DNA of 5,673 bases, from positions 1 through 5,673 of the forward strand of contig CAITQY010000228.1 of the NCBI GenBank assembly GCA_903894655.1, given 5' to 3'. Both the position numbers and the translations under genes were made by a program. The notes below the pieces were generated by a model. That model searched no databases and was not told the DNA's origin. It worked only from the letters and a program-made list of their open reading frames with translations. Shown in pieces: positions 1 to 4,457 of this stretch; position 1 is the stretch's first letter; each line of letters begins with the position of its first letter. This stretch comes from an uncultured Gemmatimonadota bacterium (lineage in GTDB: Bacteria > Gemmatimonadota > Gemmatimonadetes > Gemmatimonadales > Gemmatimonadaceae).

Positions 1-78
1 AAGCCCGACAAGTACTGGCGCGCAGCCTTCCCGCATCTCAAGCTCCTTTTCGGCGACCGACTCGTAGCAACGTCGTGA
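1..78 (+). CDS. C-terminal end of an unidentified protein (partial, 25 codons plus stop)
   Basis: The plus strand is open from the first base and ends with TGA at 76-78. The visible tail contains KYWRAAFPHLKLLFGDRLVA, a mix of aromatic, basic and hydrophobic residues that reads like the end of a folded globular protein rather than a chance frame. It is too short to place in a family, so I give no function. The gene runs toward imuB, and the two stops are 112 bp apart. I looked on the opposite strand for the start of a dnaE2-type polymerase, the usual partner of imuB, and found no plausible one between 190 and 1. Confidence is limited by the short length. Confidence 0.5.
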   Translation, partial: KPDKYWRAAFPHLKLLFGDRLVATS

Positions 79-93
79 TCCGATGCTCACGAC
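72..93. terminator. Small hairpin at a convergent gene end
   Basis: A perfect 7-bp inverted repeat, GTCGTGA and TCACGAC, with an 8-nt loop overlaps the stop codon of the plus-strand gene. No T-run follows on either strand, so it is not a classical rho-independent terminator. It may be a weak bidirectional stop or RNA-end stabiliser between the converging genes. Confidence 0.3.
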
Positions 94-138
94 TCATACA
101 CAGAATTCCTGACAGGTCCCAGCGCCGTGCACCTGCCT

Positions 139-185
139 CCTCCTTCCCGACACCCTCCTTCCTGCTACCTAAGCCGTTGGCAGTT
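139..185 (-). repeat. Dispersed G/A-rich repeat, copy A, just after the imuB stop codon
   Basis: Read on the minus strand, these 47 bases match 893-939 on the plus strand at 39 of 47 positions by hand alignment. Shared blocks are GCCAAC, GCTTAGG, GCAGG and GGAGG, with TGTC near the far end. This copy begins 5 bases after the imuB stop codon (TGA, 193-191). Two related copies on opposite strands in one gene region suggest a dispersed, mobile or recombining repeat family. I cannot tell from one window how common it is in the genome. Confidence 0.7.
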
Positions 186-190
186 CACCG

Positions 191-2431
191 TCAGTCGTAC
201 CACCCCTGCAGGTACCACTGCGATCCGGCCTCGTGGTACAGCAGCAATTCGCCGTCACCATCAGCCACGCACCGCCAGTAATCACGGGCGTATGCATCGG
301 CACGCCACCAGTCGCCGCTCAAGCGTTCGGGGCCATCGGCGCTGGCGAGCGACAGGCGTCGTCCGCGCCACCACACGGCGTCGGGTGCGCCATGCGGGGC
401 TTCCACGTCCACCGGTTCCGGCGTGTCGAGCAAGCGGAGTACGGCGTCGGTGTTCGGTATCGGCGACGCGGCTGGTGATGCCGGTGCAGGAAGCGGCGTT
501 GGAATCGGTGCAGGGATCGGTGCCGCGCCGAGGGCCATGGCGTCGGCGCTGATCCAGCGGCCGGTGTCTTCTGGGCGATGACTGTCGCCTGCTTCGGGGT
601 GCACGACGACGGTGCCGGTGTTGTCGGGATCGAGCACGGCGCGCAGGCGGGCGAAGACGGCTTCGGCATTCATCGCGGCATCGCGCCACGATGGGATCAG
701 CAGGTCGCCTTGATCGGCGGCGAGAGGCGCGGTGGCGGGAATGCTGACGGTGACGCCGATGATCGGCGCGGGGATGCTCCACCGTTCCAGCAGACTACGG
801 CATTGATCGAACAACGGCTCGAGCCGCGCGAGCGGACGCGCCGGACGGACTTCGCGCGTGATGGAGCGTTGGGGGATACTGAGGAGGTCTGTAACGGCCA
901 ACTGCTTAGGAGGCAGGGAGGAGGATGTCAGGGAGGAGGATGTCAGGGAGGAGGGGGCAGGGGGGGGCTCCTTCCTCCGTCCTGATTCCCTCCTTCCTGC
1001 TTCCTTCGTTGTGGTGTCATCGGACGTTTCCGGTACGTGGACATGCCCGCGCATCTCGCTGCCGATGTCGTCGATGGGATACTGACGGCCGGCGTCGAGC
1101 ACGAGCGTGATCGCCACCGATGCCGCCGCGCGTCCGTCTTCCACACACTCCCGCAGCAGACGTTGCAACTGCGCGCGCAACACGAACAGCACGGGCTCGG
1201 TGCTTTCTACGGCCGCGGGCAGCTCCACACTTGCACTGCGTGCGGCTTCCACGCGCACGAGGCCGGGTCGACGGGGGTCGTCGCCGTGGGCGAGTCGCCA
1301 CGCGCCGAGGCCGGCGGGGCCCCAGCGCTTTTCGATGTCGCCGGCGTCGAGTGACGCCAGCGCGCCTACGGTACGCAGGCCGAGCGACTGCAGCGCATCG
1401 CGCAGATCTTCATCCATGGGCACCAGCCCCAACGGGGCCGGCGCGAGATACTGGGCGCACTGCCCGGCGGGGATGATCGTGATGCCGTCGGGAAGCGTGA
1501 GCGGATCGCGTTCACGCACGCCCTGCGGATCACGTTCCCGCACGGCACGACTGCGCGCCCGCGGCGCCCAGGTGGCGGCGCGCGCGGCCACGCACGAATC
1601 GGCGATGGCGACGCGGGCATCGGGGTGCCACTGCTGCGCGATGGAAAGCAGGGTGCGCGCGAGTTGCGCTTCGCCGCCGACGGCATCGAAGCCGTTGGCG
1701 CCCACCCACCACATGCCGGGGGTACCGGCGACCGGGGTGACTTGGGGACTGGCGGCCAATAGCGCGGTGCTGGCCGCCAACACGGCGTCGCGGATAGCGT
1801 GATCGTCCCATGGGCGCACGTCGAGATCGGCGCAGCAGGCGCGGGCTTCGGGGAGGAGCATGCCGGCGCGAACACCGGCGCGCCCGGCGGCGAGGGACAC
1901 CGCGCGGAGTTTGGTGTCGATGAGGAGGGCGCGGGGGGCGTTGTCCCAGTGGGGCTGTGGGCTGTGGGCTCCCGGGGCTTGGGGCTTGGGGCTCTCGGCG
2001 CTCGGCCGTGGGCCATGGGCCGTGGGCCGTGGGCTAATGGCGGGAGAGGTCGCGCCGGGGGCGGCGGGGGGAGCTGGGGTCGGCGGCGCGGCGGCGGCCG
2101 CGGTAGCGCGTCCAGTCGCGGGTACGCTGGTCGGTTTCGCGGTCACCGCGCTCCCGCGGCGGGAACGGGCGGTCGCTGCTGAGCGTGATGGCGCCGTCGG
2201 CAAACCCAGCGGCAAGGCGAGCTGGGTGTCCGGGAAGGTCAACTCCGTACAGGTCGCTGGCGGACACGCCGAGCCCGCCCCAAGTAACGGGGTGCTCGGT
2301 GTGCTGGCCGGGCTGCTCGGCGTCACTGCTGTTGCCGCGGGCGGTCCAGGGACGACGCGCGCTTCGCGCCACCCCGCGCCGATCGGGAATCTCGGAATGC
2401 GCACACACGCGACGCGCCACGACGACTGCAC
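191..2431 (-). CDS. imuB: ImuB, catalytically inactive Y-family DNA polymerase homologue (mutasome adaptor)
   Basis: ImuB proteins resemble DinB-type polymerases but lack activity. They link the error-prone polymerase DnaE2 to the sliding clamp during damage-induced mutagenesis. Here the palm begins with RVACVRIPRF (residues 6-15), where the Dpo4 catalytic D7 aligns with Arg11. It resumes at 167-290 with the conserved AGVRAGM stretch. The second catalytic pair, normally SIDE, aligns with TPGM (237-240), so the catalytic acids are gone. A helix-hairpin-helix-like thumb lies near 335-385, the little finger near 435-570, and the typical ImuB tail (WWRGRR, RDYWR, WYLQGWYD) at 687-746. The start is GTG 2431: an in-frame TGA lies 4 bases upstream, and an ideal GAGGTGA ribosome site precedes it. 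At 746 aa it is much longer than the usual roughly 450-550, because of a Pro/Ala/Ser/Thr-rich insertion (about 25-165) and a repeat-derived insertion (about 470-515). It overlaps the imuA frame by 398 bp. Confidence 0.9.
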   Translation of the reverse strand: MQSSWRVACVRIPRFPIGAGWREARVVPGPPAATAVTPSSPASTPSTPLLGAGSACPPATCTELTFPDTQLALPLGLPTAPSRSAATARSRRGSAVTAKPTSVPATGRATAAAAAPPTPAPPAAPGATSPAISPRPTAHGPRPSAESPKPQAPGAHSPQPHWDNAPRALLIDTKLRAVSLAAGRAGVRAGMLLPEARACCADLDVRPWDDHAIRDAVLAASTALLAASPQVTPVAGTPGMWWVGANGFDAVGGEAQLARTLLSIAQQWHPDARVAIADSCVAARAATWAPRARSRAVRERDPQGVRERDPLTLPDGITIIPAGQCAQYLAPAPLGLVPMDEDLRDALQSLGLRTVGALASLDAGDIEKRWGPAGLGAWRLAHGDDPRRPGLVRVEAARSASVELPAAVESTEPVLFVLRAQLQRLLRECVEDGRAAASVAITLVLDAGRQYPIDDIGSEMRGHVHVPETSDDTTTKEAGRRESGRRKEPPPAPSSLTSSSLTSSSLPPKQLAVTDLLSIPQRSITREVRPARPLARLEPLFDQCRSLLERWSIPAPIIGVTVSIPATAPLAADQGDLLIPSWRDAAMNAEAVFARLRAVLDPDNTGTVVVHPEAGDSHRPEDTGRWISADAMALGAAPIPAPIPTPLPAPASPAASPIPNTDAVLRLLDTPEPVDVEAPHGAPDAVWWRGRRLSLASADGPERLSGDWWRADAYARDYWRCVADGDGELLLYHEAGSQWYLQGWYD
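893..1005. repeat. Palindromic G/A-rich repeat element inserted in frame in imuB (copy B plus inverted arm C)
   Basis: Copy B (893-939) is the plus-strand relative of the repeat at 139-185. It is followed by an inverted arm: 908-939 pairs with 974-1005 at 25 of 32 positions, with a 34-nt centre. The element therefore forms a long imperfect palindrome. It keeps the imuB frame open and encodes a Ser/Thr/Pro- and Lys/Arg-rich segment at about residues 475-514, within the little-finger domain between the strand near ITLVLD and the conserved REVRPARPL. The base composition (almost all G/A on one strand, then C/T) is unlike the rest of the gene. It is probably a repeat that landed in a tolerant surface loop. 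Confidence 0.7.
914..958. repeat. 15-bp tandem repeat, three units, within imuB
   Basis: CAGGGAGGAGGATGT occurs at 914-928 and 929-943, followed by a degenerate third unit at 944-958 (last bases GGGGC). The 15-bp period preserves the reading frame and encodes repeated SSSLT on the minus strand. It lies inside the larger palindromic element, so copy-number change would lengthen or shorten the ImuB loop without breaking the frame. Confidence 0.8.
1503..1543. repeat. Direct repeat of 17 bp with 24-bp period in imuB
   Basis: GGATCGCGTTCACGCAC (1503-1519) recurs as GGATCACGTTCCCGCAC (1527-1543), matching at 15 of 17 positions. The period is 24 bp, eight codons, and gives VRERDP twice in ImuB at about residues 297-310. 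This is a short internal duplication in the linker before the thumb domain. Confidence 0.7.
1951..2035. repeat. Degenerate 7-bp repeat tract in the N-terminal insertion of imuB
   Basis: The tract is built from heptamers such as GGGCTGT, TGGGGCT and GTGGGCC, two or three in a row each, with interruptions. In ImuB it encodes Pro/His/Ser-rich sequence at about residues 133-160 (PRPTAHGPRPSAESP), just before the conserved palm resumes at about 167. Seven is not a multiple of three, so gain or loss of one unit would shift the imuB frame. The imuA stop codon (TAG, 2036-2034) sits at the upstream edge of the tract on the coding strand. Confidence 0.75.
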
Positions 2432-3224
2432 TGTTCACCTCGATGGACGGACTGCGACTCTGACTGTTTCCCCCTTTCTCCACGGTCACCACGAACCGTC
2501 GCGAGGCATCAGCGACGGTGGGCGACGGTCCGGCGATCACCTCACCGGCTACGGGTTCTCGTGATCGGGTGGGTCGTCGTCGCGTTGACAGCAGGCGCAT
2601 GGACGGCGGCATGGACGGCGGCAGACTCGGCGCGCACACCGGCATGGCGGCGATGCGCAGGCGCACGGTGCCGGCCAATCGACTGGGGCGCACCTCACGC
2701 CCACCATCGTGATGTTCGAGCACCACGCACGCGGCGTCGCGTTCGCGCGCCAGCTGCGCCAGACGCACGCCATGCACCCGCGACAAGGGCGGGGCGCCGT
2801 CGATGACGACCAGCGCGAAGACACCGCTGCGAAGTAGCAGATCAGCGGTCCATGCACAGCGTTTGCGGTCGGGCGGACGGATCACCACAAAGCGTGCGCC
2901 GAGCGCGCTGAACGGGGCCGGGGCGAGGGTGCGTGTGGCGTCGATCCACGCCACCCACGCGCCGGTGTGCAGGACCTGGGTGACGAGACGCCGCAGCAGT
3001 GCCGTTTTCCCTACCGCCAACGGGCCGCTGATTTCCGTGACGCGCCCCCGCGGGATGCCGCCCCCCAGCGCCCGGTCCAACTGGGCCAGCCCCGTACTCC
3101 ACGGGCCACTGGCCTGCCGCCCACTGGCGACCACCGACTGCAGCTGGTCGCGCAGGAGGGTGAGATCCGGCAGGGCGGGCGTGATCTCAGCTTTGGCGAG
3201 AGCGGGAGCAGACAAGGCGGTCAT
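2034..3224 (-). CDS. imuA: ImuA, RecA-like partner of ImuB, with a long C-terminal extension
   Basis: ImuA is a RecA-fold protein that works with ImuB and DnaE2 in damage-induced mutagenesis. Residues 44-66 hold the family lead-in (GLAQLDRALGGGIPRGRVTE). An intact Walker A, GPLAVGKT, follows at 67-74, and a Walker B-like FALVVID at 136-142. The family's closing strand, RFVVTVEKGG, is at 243-252. The family usually ends soon after that, at about 230-280 residues, yet this frame stays open to 396. The last 132 codons overlap imuB in another frame. At 2103-2270 (56 codons) I counted GC of about 75, 61 and 79 percent at codon positions 1, 2 and 3 in this frame, which is a normal coding pattern, so the tail may be genuine. 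ATG 3224 is chosen because homology begins after it. The upstream ATG at 3383 would add 53 residues of promoter-region sequence. No Shine-Dalgarno site precedes ATG 3224. An operator occupies that position instead. Confidence 0.87.
   Translation of the reverse strand: MTALSAPALAKAEITPALPDLTLLRDQLQSVVASGRQASGPWSTGLAQLDRALGGGIPRGRVTEISGPLAVGKTALLRRLVTQVLHTGAWVAWIDATRTLAPAPFSALGARFVVIRPPDRKRCAWTADLLLRSGVFALVVIDGAPPLSRVHGVRLAQLARERDAACVVLEHHDGGREVRPSRLAGTVRLRIAAMPVCAPSLPPSMPPSMRLLSTRRRPTRSREPVAGEVIAGPSPTVADASRRFVVTVEKGGNSQSRSPSIEVNSAVVVARRVCAHSEIPDRRGVARSARRPWTARGNSSDAEQPGQHTEHPVTWGGLGVSASDLYGVDLPGHPARLAAGFADGAITLSSDRPFPPRERGDRETDQRTRDWTRYRGRRRAADPSSPRRPRRDLSRH
2435..2441 (-). promoter_or_regulatory. 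Strong ribosome binding site for imuB inside imuA
   Basis: Minus-strand GAGGTGA is a seven-base match to the complement of the 16S rRNA 3' end. GAGG lies 6 bases from the GTG start at 2431. The TGA within it is in the imuB frame, so GTG 2431 is the earliest possible start. The site falls in imuA codons 261-263, which encode IEV, close to where ImuA proteins usually end. Confidence 0.75.
2598..2621. repeat. 12-bp tandem duplication in imuA
   Basis: CATGGACGGCGG occurs twice back to back and encodes PPSM twice (residues 202-209) in a loop after the RecA-like core. It keeps the frame and looks like a slippage duplication. Confidence 0.75.
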
Positions 3225-3241
3225 ACCGAATAAATACCGAA
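3223..3241 (-). promoter_or_regulatory. Proximal TTCGGTAT direct-repeat operator, overlapping the imuA start codon
   Basis: On the minus strand the sequence is TTCGGTAT, TTA, TTCGGTAT: two identical octamers 11 bp apart, about one helical turn. The final AT is the AT of the imuA ATG. A bound regulator would cover the translation start and any nearby transcription start. The same 19 bp recurs at 3288-3306. The location and gene identity point to a damage-response regulator such as LexA, but that is inference. Confidence 0.7.
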
Positions 3242-3253
3242 GAAAAGAGGCGA

Positions 3254-3273
3254 CGGGAAGAGCGAATTTCCCG
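3254..3273. other. Hairpin between the two operators
   Basis: CGGGAA and TTCCCG form a 6-bp stem with an 8-nt loop. It would lie at the start of the imuA leader RNA if transcription begins near 3278. It could be a minor RNA structure or simply chance. Confidence 0.25.
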
Positions 3274-3284
3274 GCGCATCCTGA

Positions 3285-3290
3285 ATTATA
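3285..3290 (-). promoter_or_regulatory. Predicted -10 element of the imuA-imuB promoter
   Basis: TATAAT, a perfect sigma-70 -10 hexamer, reads on the minus strand 61 bp upstream of the imuA ATG in an otherwise GC-rich genome. Transcription would start near 3276-3279, giving a leader of about 52-55 nt. The -35 region at 3307-3314 is only a T-rich stretch (CTTTTTAT) with poor match to TTGACA, which is common for regulated promoters. The distal operator fills the spacer between the two elements. Confidence 0.55.
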
Positions 3291-3306
3291 CCGAATAAAT
3301 ACCGAA
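3288..3306 (-). promoter_or_regulatory. Distal TTCGGTAT direct-repeat operator, in the promoter spacer
   Basis: This is an exact 19-bp copy of the site at 3223-3241, 65 bp away start to start. Its downstream octamer shares three bases with the predicted TATAAT, so binding here should block RNA polymerase. Together the two sites contain four identical octamers. Exact conservation of 19 bp twice in a 175-bp intergenic region is very unlikely by chance. Confidence 0.72.
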
Positions 3307-3362
3307 ATAAAAAGACGGCACCGCCTGCCTGATCCGTGACCGACGGATTCCACGCGCAGGCA

Positions 3363-3391
3363 TTGTCCGCCGCGGCGGCGCACCCTACTCT
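3363..3391 (+). promoter_or_regulatory. Possible promoter of the pterin dehydratase gene
   Basis: TTGTCC (3363-3368) and TACTCT (3386-3391) are separated by 17 bp. Transcription from this pair would start near 3398-3400, at or next to the ATG at 3400, implying a leaderless or nearly leaderless mRNA. That fits the lack of a good ribosome binding site (only AGAG at 3392-3395). The hexamer matches are modest, so this is tentative. Confidence 0.35.
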
Positions 3392-3399
3392 AGAGCATC

Positions 3400-3684
3400 A
3401 TGCCTGCGCTTTCCGATATCGAAATTCAGCGTGGCCTCGGCGCGCTGCCTGGCTGGTCGCGTAAGGGCGACACGCTCGTGAAGAGCTATCACTTCGCGAC
3501 CTTTCCTGCGGGCGTGGCCTTCATCGCGCAGGTGGCCGACATCGCCGAAGCGATGCAGCATCATCCCGACATCGACATCCGCTACACCAAGGTGCACTTC
3601 TCGCTCAGCACGCACGATGCGGGCGGGATCACGCCGAAGGATTTCGATCTCGCCCGCGCGATCGAGGAGCTGGCGGCGGCGTAA
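3400..3684 (+). CDS. 4a-hydroxytetrahydrobiopterin dehydratase (pterin-4a-carbinolamine dehydratase)
   Basis: This enzyme (EC 4.2.1.96) dehydrates 4a-hydroxytetrahydrobiopterin to quinonoid dihydrobiopterin. It recycles the cofactor of aromatic amino acid hydroxylases, and some bacterial homologues may act in molybdopterin or other pterin metabolism. The 94-residue length is typical of the family. The signature is clear: MQHHPDIDIRYTKVHF at 52-67, with the active-site histidine pair H54-H55, then STHDAGGIT at 70-78, where H72 corresponds to the third conserved histidine, and D81 near the end. Trp19 in the N-terminal LPGW segment is also characteristic. It is a small cytosolic protein with no signal peptide or membrane segment. 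It diverges from imuA with 175 bp between the starts. No phenylalanine hydroxylase gene is visible here, so its substrate partner is unknown. The names phhB and pcd are both used, and I assign neither. Confidence 0.93.
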   Translation: MPALSDIEIQRGLGALPGWSRKGDTLVKSYHFATFPAGVAFIAQVADIAEAMQHHPDIDIRYTKVHFSLSTHDAGGITPKDFDLARAIEELAAA

Positions 3685-3706
3685 TCCCGCGTCGTTGGTT
3701 GATCTT

Positions 3707-3724
3707 CTGCGTCGTCACGCGCAG
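3707..3724. terminator. Weak stem-loop after the dehydratase gene
   Basis: CTGCGT and GCGCAG pair as a 6-bp stem (one G-T pair) with a 6-nt loop, 22 bases after the stop codon. No T-run follows in either direction. It could help end transcription between the convergent genes, but the call is weak. Confidence 0.25.
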
Positions 3725-3778
3725 GGCCAGCACTGAGGCGACGGTCGGAGGTCACCCGATGGGAGACTCGAGTGGCCC

Positions 3779-3795
3779 GACGGGTTTGAACCGAC
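3779..3795 (-). other. tRNA T-arm-like sequence
   Basis: On the minus strand, GTCGG, the loop TTCAAAC and CCGTC resemble a tRNA T-arm: the loop fits TTCRANY and four of five stem pairs form. It starts 3 bases after the phosphatase stop codon. No matching acceptor, D or anticodon arms are present, since those would have to lie in the phosphatase gene. It is a chance hairpin, a terminator-like stem or a tRNA remnant. Confidence 0.25.
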
Positions 3796-3798
3796 GGC

Positions 3799-4449
3799 TC
3801 AGCTGCTCAGCGACGCGACGATGGACGGCAATTCGTTCATGCTGGTCATCCAGTAATCCGGTGCCGTGACGGCCAGTTCCGCTCGGCTGAAGGGCCCCCA
3901 GAGGGCAGCGGCGGTTCGTACCCCGGCGGCGCGGCCCGAGTGCATGTCGTGCGGGGAATCGCCGACGAACAGGGCACCCGACGCCGGCAACGCCAGCCGC
4001 TCGAGGGCCAGTAGTACGGGGTCGGGCAGCGGCTTGTGGCGCGCGGTCTCCTCGAAGGTCACGATGGCATCGAAGGCGCCGACCAGCCCCACGTGCTCGA
4101 GGGAGCGCGCGGTCATCCCGCGTCCCTTACTCGTGACCAGCGCGATGCCGTGCCCCTGGGCCCGCGCCCAGGCGATGGTGTCAAGCACGCCGGGATACGC
4201 CGTGGTGAGCCGAGGCAAGTAAATGGTCTGGTAGTCGCGATAGCGCACCACCAGCGATTCCACCTCGGCCTCGCCATCGCACCATTCGGCCAACTGCGTG
4301 CGCAGCGGCGTCCCGATGCCGGCCACCCATTCTTCGGTGGTGGGCGCGCGCTCGCGTCCGTCGAAGGCGAATCGCATGGATTCGAGGAGCAACCCGATGG
4401 AGTCGATCAGGGTGCCGTCGAGGTCGAACAGGAGCGCGTGTCGTGACAT
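3799..4449 (-). CDS. HAD-superfamily hydrolase, phosphoglycolate-phosphatase-like
   Basis: This 216-residue soluble protein has all four HAD motifs. Motif I is DLDGTLIDS (9-17), with nucleophile D9 and acid/base D11. Motif II is VTSKGR, with T106. Motif III is the lysine K139 in RHKPLPDP. Motif IV is VGDSPHD (162-168), with the metal-binding D164 and D168. The helical cap inserted after motif I (about 18-85) places it in the cap-type C1 group with Gph, PpaX and beta-phosphoglucomutase. Such enzymes hydrolyse small phosphoesters, and phosphoglycolate is only the default guess. The ATG at 4449 puts MSRHALLFDLDGT at the usual position. The helicase stop lies 8 bp upstream and no clear ribosome site is seen, so translation is probably coupled. 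A link to DNA repair through phosphoglycolate from damaged DNA ends would be speculative. Confidence 0.88.
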   Translation of the reverse strand: MSRHALLFDLDGTLIDSIGLLLESMRFAFDGRERAPTTEEWVAGIGTPLRTQLAEWCDGEAEVESLVVRYRDYQTIYLPRLTTAYPGVLDTIAWARAQGHGIALVTSKGRGMTARSLEHVGLVGAFDAIVTFEETARHKPLPDPVLLALERLALPASGALFVGDSPHDMHSGRAAGVRTAAALWGPFSRAELAVTAPDYWMTSMNELPSIVASLSS

Positions 4450-4457
4450 GCTGAAGT

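Noticed and set aside
1..190. Start of dnaE2 on the minus strand after imuB
   Set aside because: Minus-strand frames here are short or broken and lack the histidine-rich PHP start typical of DnaE2.
127..552. Plus-strand open frame of 141 codons opposite imuB
   Set aside because: Arg/His-rich with no recognisable motif. It lies antisense to the conserved ImuB C-terminus.
914..958. CRISPR-like array
   Set aside because: The units are contiguous 15-bp tandem copies with no spacers.
1860..2564. Plus-strand open frame of 234 codons opposite the imuA/imuB overlap
   Set aside because: Low-complexity translation from the G-rich repeats. High GC leaves most frames open here.
2803..3339. Plus-strand open frame of 178 codons opposite imuA
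   Set aside because: It is antisense to the Walker A region and runs through the imuA promoter. No ribosome site or protein-like features were seen.
3225..3383. Longer imuA start at ATG 3383, adding 53 residues
   Set aside because: The extra stretch crosses the TATAAT and both operators, has no family-like sequence, and homology begins after ATG 3224.
3766..3860. A complete tRNA gene on the minus strand
   Set aside because: Only the T-arm is recognisable. No 5' acceptor partner or anticodon arm can be found, and the needed region codes for the phosphatase C-terminus.
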